Positions 7,200-13,125 of a stretch of DNA of 14,531 nt are shown here, piece by piece; positions within the stretch are counted from its first letter, which is position 1; every line of letters begins with the position of its first letter. Source of the stretch: JBJFGR01 sp051892875 (GTDB taxonomy: Bacteria > Pseudomonadota > Gammaproteobacteria > Enterobacterales > Succinivibrionaceae); NCBI GenBank assembly GCA_051892875.1, contig JBJFGR010000055.1, positions 1-14,531 of the forward strand, in the 5' to 3' direction. The notes under the pieces are model-generated. The model worked only from the letters and a program-made list of their open reading frames with translations. It had not been told where the DNA came from and ran no database searches. Made by a program: the position numbers and the translations under genes.

Positions 7200-7553
7200 T
7201 TGAATTATCAGGCAATCTATGATAAACTGATTAAAAGAGGACAAACAAGAGTATTATATGGAACATATATAGAAAATCACCATATTATACCACGTTCAGA
7301 AGGTGGAAGTAATAAGAAAACAAACAAAGTAGAATTAACTCCTAAAGAACATCATTTGTGTCATCTTCTTTTAATTAAAATGAGAATGTGTTTAAAGTAT
7401 TGCTATAGACACCTATCTTTAAGAGAGTATATTGAAATTAAGGAGACTGAAAAACATAAAATAAGAAATGCCTTTAAGAAAAAAGAAAAGGAATGGATAT
7501 TCGAAGAAGAATATGCTAATTCGTATAAATATCTAAAGGAGACATTCGTATAA
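7200..7553 (+). CDS. HNH homing endonuclease, short form
   Basis: The start is best placed at TTG 7200, giving MNYQAIYDKLIKRGQTR, the standard N-terminus of HNH endonucleases found in T4-like phages. AAGGGG sits about eight bases upstream. The catalytic box is NHHIIPRSEGGSNKK (His27, His28), with Asn42 in TNKVELTP and His51/His52/His55 in KEHHLCHLL completing the beta-beta-alpha metal fold. Such free-standing enzymes cut DNA at sites near their own gene and spread between phages. At 117 residues it is shorter than many relatives and lacks the usual DNA-binding repeats at the C-terminus, so it is either a minimal or a trimmed copy. It interrupts a run of otherwise unknown genes. Confidence 0.85.
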   Translation: MNYQAIYDKLIKRGQTRVLYGTYIENHHIIPRSEGGSNKKTNKVELTPKEHHLCHLLLIKMRMCLKYCYRHLSLREYIEIKETEKHKIRNAFKKKEKEWIFEEEYANSYKYLKETFV

Positions 7554-7556
7554 ATA
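7549..7556 (+). promoter_or_regulatory. Candidate late promoter (TATAAATA) before the 7573 gene
   Basis: A perfect TATAAATA overlaps the last codon of the HNH gene, 16 bases before ATG 7573. A second perfect TATAAATA lies at 7524-7531 inside the HNH gene. Either would let the downstream genes be expressed independently of the HNH gene. The nearer one would start transcription inside the AAAGGAG ribosome-binding site, so 7524 may be the working one. Confidence 0.45.
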
Positions 7557-7572
7557 AAGAAAGGAGAAAAAT

Positions 7573-8115
7573 ATGAATTTAAGAGAAGCTAAAAAGGAAT
7601 TAATTGAACATGGTTATACAATACGTCCATTAAATGAAGCAACAGAGGAACAAATTCAAGCAAGACTTGAAAGAAAATTAAAACGTTCACGTGAAAATAG
7701 GAAAAAATTTGATCAAAATATAAATTTAAGAAATGAACGTGATTTGTGTAACGCGGTTAAAAAAATTTTTGAAGAACAAATAAGTGATGTTATGGACACT
7801 CATTATGGTATTAGAGGTGGAATGAGATTTATTTATTGTTTTAGTAAAGAAGGTTCATTAACATATAATTGTGACATAAGTGAAGATTATAAAAAAGTTA
7901 AGTTAAATTTATCTTATTTTAATAACAGTCTTTGGGATAGTGAAATGTATCATATATCATTATATACAAAGATTTTAAGTTATGATGAATTTGTAAATAA
8001 TGATGTTTCACAATACTTTAATAAAATGAAAGAAATAGCTAAAAAGTATAGTGGAAAATTTGCTAGATTTAAAACATTATTTGCTGATGAAGTAAATGAA
8101 GGTTTTTATGGTTAG
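7573..8115 (+). CDS. Unknown 180-residue protein with an N-terminal EAK...GY helix and LNEA site
   Basis: It is preceded by a strong AAAGGAG. Residues 1-16 (MNLREAKKELIEHGYT) form a short helix of the EA-K-x-x-L-x-x-x-G-Y type that resembles the N-termini of several genes in the 12229-13475 array. PLNEATEE at 19-26 contains an L-N-E-A site like those in the 577-residue protein. A very basic helix follows (QARLERKLKRSRENRKK), then an alpha/beta domain. The C-terminus ends FADEVNEGFYG, echoing DDEVNEDFSMG in the 4984 protein. I do not recognise the family. A basic protein with a prohead-protease-like site could be a head-internal protein, but that is inference. Confidence 0.6.
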   Translation: MNLREAKKELIEHGYTIRPLNEATEEQIQARLERKLKRSRENRKKFDQNINLRNERDLCNAVKKIFEEQISDVMDTHYGIRGGMRFIYCFSKEGSLTYNCDISEDYKKVKLNLSYFNNSLWDSEMYHISLYTKILSYDEFVNNDVSQYFNKMKEIAKKYSGKFARFKTLFADEVNEGFYG

Positions 8116-8126
8116 GCTCAAAAGCT

Positions 8127-8462
8127 ATGTGTGGTGCACCAGATATAGATTATGATAGACTAGCAAATGCAACAGATAAAAAGATTAAAGAATACATTAA
8201 GAATTTCTGTATTGAAACTTTAAATATGACTAATATAAAAGCTACTGTAAAAGCAACAGTAGATTGGCGTATTAGAGTTAAAGGCACTATTAATAAAAAT
8301 AAAGTTGAAATTGTTTTTAGTACAAGTGATCTATATAAAAAACTATCAGGAGCTCCATATATTCAATGGTTGGAAATAAATGGTGAAAGTTTTAGAGGCC
8401 CAGTAGATATGACAAATGTCGCTCTTGTCAATAAGATTTATAAAATATATAATGAAGACTAA
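8127..8462 (+). CDS. Unknown 111-residue protein, last gene of the unit
   Basis: The protein begins MCGAPDIDYDRLANATDK, then a helix (IKEYIKNFCIETLNM), then several beta strands (IKATVKATVDWRIRVKG; KVEIVFSTSD) and a final helix. No motif is recognised and there is no membrane segment or signal peptide. The gap to the upstream TAG is 11 bases and no clear ribosome-binding site precedes the ATG, so it may depend on coupling from the 7573 gene. A strong terminator follows 23 bases after its stop. Confidence 0.55.
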   Translation: MCGAPDIDYDRLANATDKKIKEYIKNFCIETLNMTNIKATVKATVDWRIRVKGTINKNKVEIVFSTSDLYKKLSGAPYIQWLEINGESFRGPVDMTNVALVNKIYKIYNED

Positions 8463-8485
8463 AAGGTCATAAAATAAGCTATTTT

Positions 8486-8511
8486 AGAGCTCTTCAAAAG
8501 CGCTCTTTTTT
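8486..8511 (+). terminator. Rho-independent terminator closing the 3749-8462 unit
   Basis: AGAGC (8486-8490) pairs with GCTCT (8502-8506). After one mismatch CTT pairs with AAG around a CAA loop. A run of six T follows (8506-8511). Confidence 0.8.
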
Positions 8512-8574
8512 ATTTGCCGAACAACTAAATATCCATTAAAAAGAATGCCCTGGATGCGCTCCTGGACATCATTT

Positions 8575-8672
8575 TTATGTAAATTTTAGTTTATGTAAAC
8601 AAAATGTTTACATTCCAAGGGCTACCTGAGCCTTTTGTATTTACAAAAGGCTCATGAGCCTTTTGTAAACAT
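8575..8672 (+). promoter_or_regulatory. Noncoding cluster of palindromes built on TGTAAACA and GAGCCTTTTGTA units
   Basis: No gene lies in 8463-8748. TTATGTAAA occurs at 8575 and 8591. ATGTAAACA (8593-8601) pairs perfectly with TGTTTACAT (8605-8613) around AAA. TGAGCCTTTTGTA occurs at 8627-8639 and 8655-8667 in direct orientation, with its exact reverse complement between them at 8642-8654. The middle copy can pair with either neighbour: a 12-bp stem with the first, or a perfect 30-bp loopless palindrome (8640-8669) with the last. There is no T-run, so it is not a simple terminator. Candidate roles: operator cluster, RNA switch ahead of the 8749 unit, or replication origin. None can be proved here. 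Confidence 0.6.
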
Positions 8673-8714
8673 TATTTTATGAAAAATAGGGTTTCCAAAG
8701 AATCCAAATATACT

Positions 8715-8748
8715 TATATTTTACTTGTTAAAATAAAAGAGGTTAAAG
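8715..8748 (+). promoter_or_regulatory. Promoter/leader module, copy 1
   Basis: TATATTTTACTTGT followed by AAAATAAAAGAGG and the ATG at 8749. The 37 bases from 8715 through the ATG align without gaps to 9233-9269, with about five mismatches. It includes a GAGG ribosome-binding site. Conservation well upstream of that site suggests a promoter element, perhaps early or middle class, distinct from the TATAAATA boxes elsewhere. Confidence 0.5.
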
Positions 8749-8910
8749 ATGATTATACGAGAATATAAACCTGAAGGATTTTCTAACTGGACTGCTTATT
8801 ATCAGCATAAGGCTAAGGTTGCTAAAATTAAGCAGTTTGGCGAATACTTCCTTTTAGTTCTTATCCTAGGAGTAACCGCTGTTGATAGCATCGTATGTTT
8901 AATGTTCTAA
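8749..8910 (+). CDS. Small membrane protein, 53 residues
   Basis: The ATG is eight bases after AGAGG in the repeated leader. The protein starts MIIREYKPEGFSNW, then a basic stretch (QHKAKVAKIKQF) and a single hydrophobic C-terminal segment, YFLLVLILGVTAVDSIVCLM. This predicts a tail-anchored or single-pass inner-membrane protein with its positive face in the cytoplasm. Codon use (AAG, GTT, GCT, TTC) is less A-ending than in the late genes, as it is in its two neighbours, hinting at different expression class or recent origin. The 10-base gap to the next gene carries AAGGAG, so the two form an operon. Function unknown; small phage membrane proteins of this kind often act on host membrane processes. 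Confidence 0.6.
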   Translation: MIIREYKPEGFSNWTAYYQHKAKVAKIKQFGEYFLLVLILGVTAVDSIVCLMF

Positions 8911-8920
8911 GGAGTTTACA

Positions 8921-9157
8921 ATGACTGGTGATAAAGCACTTCATATTTCTAACTGTATCGCAGCTTATAACAAGGCCTATGGCCATCCTCGTAAGGGTCA
9001 TCGTTCTTTCTGCAAGATTGAGGAATTTGTTGAATATCCAGAAACTCAGAAGAATGGTGCAAATTTCGCTCTGAAGTTCAAGACTAACTTGAATGATTGC
9101 ACCCTCGAATACAAGGATTTTGACCAGCTTAAGGCTTGGTTTAACTTTCATCTTTAA
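8921..9157 (+). CDS. Unknown 78-residue soluble protein
   Basis: AAGGAG lies six bases before the ATG. The sequence begins MTGDKALHISNCIAAYNKAYG, a helix, then a basic segment (HPRKGHRSFCK) and beta strands (GANFALKFKTNLND), ending in an amphipathic helix (FDQLKAWFNFHL). No membrane segment and no recognised motif. It is the second gene of the short unit 8749-9157 and is followed by a strong terminator. A minus-strand frame covers the same bases, but it lacks a comparable ribosome-binding site and runs through the terminator. Confidence 0.65.
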   Translation: MTGDKALHISNCIAAYNKAYGHPRKGHRSFCKIEEFVEYPETQKNGANFALKFKTNLNDCTLEYKDFDQLKAWFNFHL

Positions 9158-9200
9158 TAAAGAAAGGAAAAACGTTGCTTTAGTAAACAAAATTTTACAT

Positions 9201-9230
9201 AAAAGGAGGTTTCCAAGAAACCTCTTTTTT
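9201..9230 (+). terminator. Rho-independent terminator after the 8749-9157 unit
   Basis: GAGGTTTC (9206-9213) pairs perfectly with GAAACCTC (9217-9224) around CAA. It is extended by A-T pairs and ends in six T (9225-9230). Just upstream, at 9182-9200, GTAAACAAAATTTTACAT resembles the 8593-8613 palindrome. Confidence 0.9.
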
Positions 9231-9232
9231 GA

Positions 9233-9266
9233 TATATTTTATTTGTAAAAATAAAAGAGGTATAAT
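9233..9266 (+). promoter_or_regulatory. Promoter/leader module, copy 2, heading the paralogue array
   Basis: TATATTTTATTTGT, then AAAAATAAAAGAGG, then the ATG at 9267: the second copy of the module at 8715. It begins directly after a terminator, so a new transcript must start here. No further strong terminator is seen until 13483. Confidence 0.55.
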
Positions 9267-9437
9267 ATGGAAAAGGTTTATGTTTTGACTTACAACACTA
9301 TGGACAAGCCTGAACGTCGTATGATTTGGGGCGTGTATCATGATAAGGTTAAGGCTGAGGAAAATCGTCAGGAGATTATCAGGCAGTTTGGATCTTACTT
9401 GGCTGACACTGAAATTGACGGAAGAGAAGTTGAATAA
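9267..9437 (+). CDS. Unknown 56-residue protein, first gene of the long operon
   Basis: The protein reads MEKVYVLTYNTMDKPE, then RRMIWGVYHDKVKAEENRQE and ends ADTEIDGREVE. A beta strand followed by a long charged helix is likely. No motif is recognised. Start is supported by GAGG seven bases upstream in the repeated leader. The TAA overlaps the next ATG by one base (TAATG), so translation is coupled into the 9437 gene. Codon use matches the 8749 and 8921 genes rather than the AT-rich genes downstream. Confidence 0.6.
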   Translation: MEKVYVLTYNTMDKPERRMIWGVYHDKVKAEENRQEIIRQFGSYLADTEIDGREVE

Positions 9438-10033
9438 TGTATAACGAATGGGATGCTCAAATGAAAATTGTGGATATGCTCCAGTATTTTGCTAAGGAGC
9501 ATTCCAGAGATCTATATATTGTCGACTTATATTATTCGACGTATGATAAGCCTATTGAATGGAAATTAAATTTGAATGGTGAATTTCATCATGATTACAA
9601 AGAAATTTTCAACAATGGTTATAAGATAATTCAAGATACTAAAATTAACAAGTATGGTAAGATAAATCGTCCATTACATATACTTGATTCGAGATACAAA
9701 GATAGTGTTAGGTATTACGCTGAAGAAATTCAAATTGCAATGTATAAAAATGAATCTGTGAATTGGAATCCATGGACAATTTCTTTGTCGATTATCAATC
9801 CTAAATATGTTTATCAGATAATAGATGGTAAAAAACTTGCTACTAATTATATGCCTGGTGGTTATAGAGAAAGATATGACTTTTCTACTGACAAAGAAAT
9901 TGATATGGATTTGTTTAAGTATGCAGTTGAATTGATTGAAGATACACAAGAAAAGAATATTAATTTAGGTAAACAGATTATTCGCAATTGTAAATTGGCA
10001 CAAATTCTTTCCATTAATAAGGATGAAGATTAA
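9437..10033 (+). CDS. Unknown 198-residue protein, first and divergent member of the ICKE-tail array
   Basis: An alpha/beta protein beginning MYNEWDAQMKIVDMLQYFAKEH, with strands around RDLYIVDLYYS and a Trp/Pro-rich centre (NESVNWNPWTISLSI). There is no membrane segment. Its C-terminus, CKLAQILSINKDED, aligns with the tail consensus K-L-x-x-I-x-S-I-C-K-E-x-D of the following genes, with Asn for Cys, so I place it as a distant member. AAGGATGAAG near its end provides the ribosome-binding site of the next gene, and its stop overlaps that start as TAATG. Function unknown. Confidence 0.65.
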   Translation: MYNEWDAQMKIVDMLQYFAKEHSRDLYIVDLYYSTYDKPIEWKLNLNGEFHHDYKEIFNNGYKIIQDTKINKYGKINRPLHILDSRYKDSVRYYAEEIQIAMYKNESVNWNPWTISLSIINPKYVYQIIDGKKLATNYMPGGYRERYDFSTDKEIDMDLFKYAVELIEDTQEKNINLGKQIIRNCKLAQILSINKDED

Positions 10034-10596
10034 TGACTGATGCATTGAAACAAGCGATGATTGAATGTTTGAAGATTTATGTGCGAACTGAGATGGCACG
10101 TTCTACTGCACATCCAAGTCAAAATAAGATTTGTGCTAATTGGTCTAATGGTGCAATTATGAGTATTCAAAACAAATATACGATTAACATGATGGATGCG
10201 CTTAAAAATGATGATTATTTTGAAAAGTATTCGCTTGAAGATTTATGGCGTAATAGTTTTTATAATCATAATTGTGATGGCACATCTTTCATTTATCATT
10301 ATTGTAATGGACCTTGGGCTCATCAAGTGCAGCATCCTTTTATCAAGTATACGTCTGCGATTGAAACTGTTAAAGATGCAGTGACAAGAAAATATACAAA
10401 CAAAGTTGTGCATACGTTGACATTGACTTTGCAAAAAGTGCGTATTCTTTATTTCTATGAAGGTAATGAAAAATATGCATATCAAATAGCATTTCCTACA
10501 ACAAAGGAATATATCGCAGAATTTCCAGTTAAGTTTACTGATAATTGTTTGAATGTAGATGGATTTAAGAAGGCATACGAAGAAATTGAAAATTAA
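10033..10596 (+). CDS. Unknown 187-residue array member, ending at a premature-looking TAA
   Basis: The protein starts MTDALKQAMIECLKIYVRTEM, a long helix, followed by a central region rich in His, Tyr and Asn (YNHNCDGTSFIYHYCNGPW) and strands (VRILYFYEGNEKYAYQIAF). The final helix FKKAYEEIEN stops at TAA 10594-10596. Reading on in the same frame gives 26 more residues ending LRKLYEIKHICKE, which is exactly the tail shared by the other array members. The family gene was therefore probably 214 residues, with one sense codon changed to TAA, or the stop is read through. It is coupled to the upstream gene by TAATG and preceded by AAGGA. Confidence 0.7.
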   Translation: MTDALKQAMIECLKIYVRTEMARSTAHPSQNKICANWSNGAIMSIQNKYTINMMDALKNDDYFEKYSLEDLWRNSFYNHNCDGTSFIYHYCNGPWAHQVQHPFIKYTSAIETVKDAVTRKYTNKVVHTLTLTLQKVRILYFYEGNEKYAYQIAFPTTKEYIAEFPVKFTDNCLNVDGFKKAYEEIEN

Positions 10597-10677
10597 ATTC
10601 AAAAGAATAATGAATTGCAACAAAAGTTTGCTCGTTTAAGAAAGCTCTACGAAATTAAACATATTTGTAAGGAATAA
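10597..10677 (+). other. In-frame 3' extension encoding the family ICKE tail
   Basis: After TAA 10594 the frame stays open for 26 codons to TAA 10675-10677. The residues include KNNELQQKFARLRKLYEIKH followed by ICKE. It contains AAGGA, the ribosome-binding site for ATG 10679. The tail matches the consensus of the array, so this is a severed C-terminus or a readthrough extension. Confidence 0.7.
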
Positions 10678-10678
10678 T

Positions 10679-11107
10679 ATGTTTTTTCATGTTAAAGAAA
10701 ATACATTAAATGAAGAAAAGTTTTTGAGCATTTGTCATGAATGTGGTTATGAGCCATATCTTTATGATAAATGTGACGATGATAAAATACTAAGTAAAAA
10801 ATATATAGTTTCTTTGAATACACCTACATATAGTCTTGAATCTGAAGAAAATATTGTAATTGTATTCTATATTAAATATAACAAAAATCATTTAAGAAAT
10901 GCTTTATTCGGATGTGTCCTCTATAACAAAATAAAAATTGTAAATCACAATGGCCAATGTTATTTGACAACTGGTATTAATGGAATTCCTGTCAGTGATC
11001 CTTCAGTTTTGGAAAATGAATTGAAAACTATTGACAAAGAAGTTAAGCTTTTTAATATATCTGAAAAGCTCCGTAGAATTCGTAACATTTGTAAGGATCC
11101 AGTATAA
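10679..11107 (+). CDS. ICKE-tail family protein, 142 residues
   Basis: The N-terminus MFFHVKENTLNEEKFLSICHECGYEPY carries the family helix E-x-F-x-x-I-x-x-x-x-G-Y at about residues 12-24. Beta strands follow (KYIVSLNTPTY; NIVIVFYIKYN; FGCVLYNKIKIVNH), then a C-terminal helix ending SEKLRRIRNICKDPV. It is soluble and has five or more cysteines. The start is set by AAGGA eight bases upstream, inside the upstream extension. Its own tail codons contain AAGGA in the position where they would serve the now-decayed gene at 11104. Function unknown. Confidence 0.7.
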   Translation: MFFHVKENTLNEEKFLSICHECGYEPYLYDKCDDDKILSKKYIVSLNTPTYSLESEENIVIVFYIKYNKNHLRNALFGCVLYNKIKIVNHNGQCYLTTGINGIPVSDPSVLENELKTIDKEVKLFNISEKLRRIRNICKDPV

Positions 11108-11278
11108 GTAAAGAAAAGTTTATAGAGATGTGCCAAGAAAAATCTAATAATGATGTTTGAATTGTATACAGATTTGGATAAGTTAATAGCTGAATTTCCA
11201 AGACTCATTAGAGATAGAAAGAAGATTTATAAGAAACGTATTATTGAAAGTATTTGTAAAGAAAAGGATATATGTTAG
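11104..11278 (+). pseudogene. Decayed ICKE-family gene: lost start codon, middle deleted
   Basis: After the 10679 gene, a family N-terminus can be read from 11107: SKEKFIEMCQEKSNNDV, then TGA at 11158. The codon where the start should be is ATA at 11104, overlapping the upstream stop as ATAA. The intact neighbours have ATGA or TAATG here, so ATG was probably lost. A second frame from ATG 11153 encodes MFELYTDLDKLIAEF and ends with the family tail KKRIIESICKEKDIC at TAG 11276-11278. The beta-rich middle seen in relatives is missing. The 41-residue downstream frame might still be translated, but it has no good ribosome-binding site. AAAGG in its tail still serves the gene at 11272. Confidence 0.65.
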
Positions 11279-11757
11279 TTCCGATTATTTGTATATGTGT
11301 AGCTTTTATTTTGATGACCACATTGACATTATGCGTTCTTTGGATGATATACCAAGTAATTCATTATAACATGATTAAGGATGAGCTACCATATTTTGAC
11401 CAACAAACTAAGAAATTTCTTTTAGATACAATTAAAAAGAAAGTAGAAACTCAATATGGTTATGAAATGAAAGCCGCATTATATGTTAATGCGTTTTATA
11501 TTGAAGATAAATTATATTATACTTTTGATAGATTGACTTATACAAGTTTTTTTGATTTCTTAAAGAAAAGAAAAATACCAGATTTGAGATTTAGCTTATC
11601 GTATGTATTTGAAACAAGAGCATTTCAATATTTGAATCCTGTTGCTAAGTATGATGATTTTTATCAAATGTTTAAAGATATGCCAAATCAAATGAAGACT
11701 GCAATTAGAAAAGAAAAGTTAATGAAAATTCAAAGTATTTGTAAAGAGGAAGATTAA
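11272..11757 (+). CDS. Membrane-anchored ICKE-tail family protein, 161 residues
   Basis: Residues 3-29 are strongly hydrophobic (VPIICICVAFILMTTLTLCV) and predict an N-terminal signal anchor. A helical segment follows (TKKFLLDTIKKKVETQYGY), matching the position of the EF...GY helix in soluble relatives. Strands and a helix lead to the tail KLMKIQSICKEED. The start has AAAGG eight bases upstream and overlaps the end of the decayed gene. The stop overlaps the next start as TAATG, with AAAGAGG inside the tail codons. Family name and function unknown. The topology suggests the soluble domain is held at the inner membrane. Confidence 0.7.
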   Translation: MLVPIICICVAFILMTTLTLCVLWMIYQVIHYNMIKDELPYFDQQTKKFLLDTIKKKVETQYGYEMKAALYVNAFYIEDKLYYTFDRLTYTSFFDFLKKRKIPDLRFSLSYVFETRAFQYLNPVAKYDDFYQMFKDMPNQMKTAIRKEKLMKIQSICKEED

Positions 11758-11804
11758 TGGAACCTTTAGCAATTATATTTGGTAGTATGGCCATTTTTAT
11801 GTAA
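11757..11804 (+). other. N-terminal fragment of the 11831 gene, split off by a frameshift
   Basis: ATG 11757 has a good AAAGAGG site and encodes MEPLAIIFGSMAIFM before TAA. Adding one T to the five-T run at 11794-11798 joins it to the downstream frame as IFYVSYLLGRLWLMTM, completing a membrane anchor like that of the 11272 protein. Confidence 0.6.
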
Positions 11805-11830
11805 GCTATCTTTTAGGTCGCTTATGGTTA

Positions 11831-12232
11831 ATGACAATGCCAATAACAGTGAATAATGAAGAAGGTACAAAGATTATTGCAATGATTGATAGGTCTATTC
11901 ATAGATATGGTTTAGAAGTAAATAATAAAAACAAAGATTATTTTACAATTTCTAAAATAAATCATGAATATGGACAAGGAGATACGCGTTTCTTTTGTAT
12001 GTTATACAAGAACAATTTTAAAACATATAGAGAATGGTTAAAATATCATAAATCTAAAGATGATTATTTCTTTATTGTTAAGGTTGATGAATATCCACTC
12101 TGGAAGCAAAAAGAATTTAAACGTATTAGAAGTGTAGAAGAATTTATTAAACAAGTATCTATATTTGAAACTAAACTTAATAAAATGAAAAAACTTGAAG
12201 CTATCAAGAATATATGTAAGGAAGATGTATGA
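11831..12232 (+). CDS. ICKE-tail family protein, 133 residues as read, probably lacking its N-terminal anchor
   Basis: As read, the protein starts MTMPITVNNEEGTKIIAMID with no convincing ribosome-binding site. The family helix appears as KIIAMIDRSIHRYGLEVNN, then strands (DYFTISKINHEYG; RFFCMLYKNNF; DYFFIVKVDEYP) and the tail KKLEAIKNICKEDV. The frame is open upstream to about 11786, and the well-initiated ATG at 11757 lies in another frame, so a one-base change in a T run has probably cut an anchor of about 25 residues from this gene. A programmed frameshift would give the same picture. The stop overlaps the next start as ATGA, and AAGGA in the tail is that gene's ribosome-binding site. Function unknown. 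Confidence 0.65.
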   Translation: MTMPITVNNEEGTKIIAMIDRSIHRYGLEVNNKNKDYFTISKINHEYGQGDTRFFCMLYKNNFKTYREWLKYHKSKDDYFFIVKVDEYPLWKQKEFKRIRSVEEFIKQVSIFETKLNKMKKLEAIKNICKEDV

Positions 12233-12564
12233 AAGCCTCAGATTTTAAAAAAATAACTAAACAATATGGATTTGAATTAAATCCTTTATTAGAATCAATA
12301 GGAGATTATTGTATATACATTGATAACATTTATACAAGTGAAATGTGTTTAGCGATTTGTTGTTCTTATGGTGTAAAAATATATAACCCAATATTTTATA
12401 GAGATATTAATCGTATAGAGACAGATCAAATTTCAAAAGTAGTTAAGACTAAAAAAGAATTTATAGATTGGCTTGATGAAGTCATAGAAAGAATACATGT
12501 TTATAAACGTATTATAAAATTAAATCAAATTAAGAGTATTGCAGATGGCGAAACAATTGACTAA
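12229..12564 (+). CDS. ICKE-tail family protein, 111 residues, with altered tail end
   Basis: The N-terminus MKASDFKKITKQYGFELNP shows the family helix D/E-F-x-x-I-x-x-x-x-G-F. CIYIDNIYTSEMCLAIC and VKIYNPIF align with IYVDNDNARHKLIASC and CKVYHPKM of the 13122 protein, the clearest paralogue pair in the window. The final helix ends IIKLNQIKSIADGETID: K-L-x-x-I-K-S-I is kept, but C-K-E is replaced. The start is firm: an ATGA overlap with AAGGA upstream. Its last 20 bases overlap the next gene. Soluble; function unknown. Confidence 0.7.
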   Translation: MKASDFKKITKQYGFELNPLLESIGDYCIYIDNIYTSEMCLAICCSYGVKIYNPIFYRDINRIETDQISKVVKTKKEFIDWLDEVIERIHVYKRIIKLNQIKSIADGETID

Positions 12565-12880
12565 AGAAGAATTTATTGAAGTAGCTAAAGAATTTGGTTA
12601 TGATACAGATGGTGAATATTCAAATTATGTAGCTATCTATTTGAATAATGAAATAGCCGCAGATAATTTGATTGCATGGCTTGATGCTGAAACTAAAAGA
12701 GATGGATGCTATGATATTCGTTTAGATTGTATGGGCGCCATTTGTACAAGAGGTAATGGAAGAACATTGGCTTCAAAAGAAGCATTTAAAAATTATTTGA
12801 AAAGAATTGAAAAAGACATATTATTTTGGAAGAAGCAATATAAATTAAGATTGATTAAATCAATAGGACAAGATGAATGA
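12545..12880 (+). CDS. ICKE-tail family protein, 111 residues, divergent tail
   Basis: I place the start at ATG 12545 rather than the in-frame TTG at 12539. This gives MAKQLTKEEFIEVAKEFGYD, a near-ideal copy of the family N-terminal helix. VAIYLNNEIAADNLIAW matches the IY-[VI]-DN strand and helix of the 12229 and 13122 proteins. The tail YKLRLIKSIGQDE keeps K-L-x-x-I-K-S-I but lacks C-K-E. No ribosome-binding site is visible. The start lies inside the upstream gene, so it probably depends on ribosomes finishing that gene. The stop overlaps the next ATG in ATGA. Function unknown. Confidence 0.7.
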   Translation: MAKQLTKEEFIEVAKEFGYDTDGEYSNYVAIYLNNEIAADNLIAWLDAETKRDGCYDIRLDCMGAICTRGNGRTLASKEAFKNYLKRIEKDILFWKKQYKLRLIKSIGQDE

Positions 12881-13125
12881 TAATTATTTCTTCATTAGCT
12901 ATCGCCATAATTGTTTTTGTTTGGGCTATAAGACTTGTATGTGATTATAGAACTAAAGAAGGAACACATTTTAATGAGTATGATTTATTTCTAATTAAAT
13001 TAAACATAGAACAAGGATGTCCATTAGCACATGTTGATGATATGATCAGTTCTAATTTTTTTGCAACTGCTATAACTTTTGATAGTGTTCCATATATCTA
13101 CACAAGAGATGATGATTTTAAATGA
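12877..13125 (+). CDS. Small membrane-anchored protein, 82 residues, possible truncated array member
   Basis: Residues 1-22 are a hydrophobic anchor (MIIISSLAIAIIVFVWAIRL) like those of the 11272 gene and the frameshifted 11757 gene. A short domain follows (FNEYDLFLIKLNIEQGC; ITFDSVPYIYTRDDDFK). Unlike its neighbours it ends without the C-terminal helix and ICKE tail, so it may be a family member that lost its 3' half. The start has AGGA upstream and an ATGA overlap. The stop again overlaps the next start. Function unknown. Confidence 0.65.
   Translation: MIIISSLAIAIIVFVWAIRLVCDYRTKEGTHFNEYDLFLIKLNIEQGCPLAHVDDMISSNFFATAITFDSVPYIYTRDDDFK

Noticed and set aside
7187..7201. AAAAAG-GGGT-CTTTTT hairpin as a terminator before the HNH gene
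   Set aside because: The stem is nearly all A-T and the GGGG is better explained as the HNH ribosome-binding site.
8463..8748. CRISPR array or tRNA gene in the repeat-rich gap
   Set aside because: The repeats are palindromic units without regular spacers, and no cloverleaf with a plausible anticodon arm is visible.
10243..10623. Minus-strand 126-residue hydrophobic frame
   Set aside because: It is the shadow of the 10033 gene; AT-rich complement codons give Ile/Phe/Leu by chance.
12539..12544. TTG start for the 12545 gene
   Set aside because: ATG two codons later gives the cleaner family N-terminus; TTG has no supporting ribosome-binding site.
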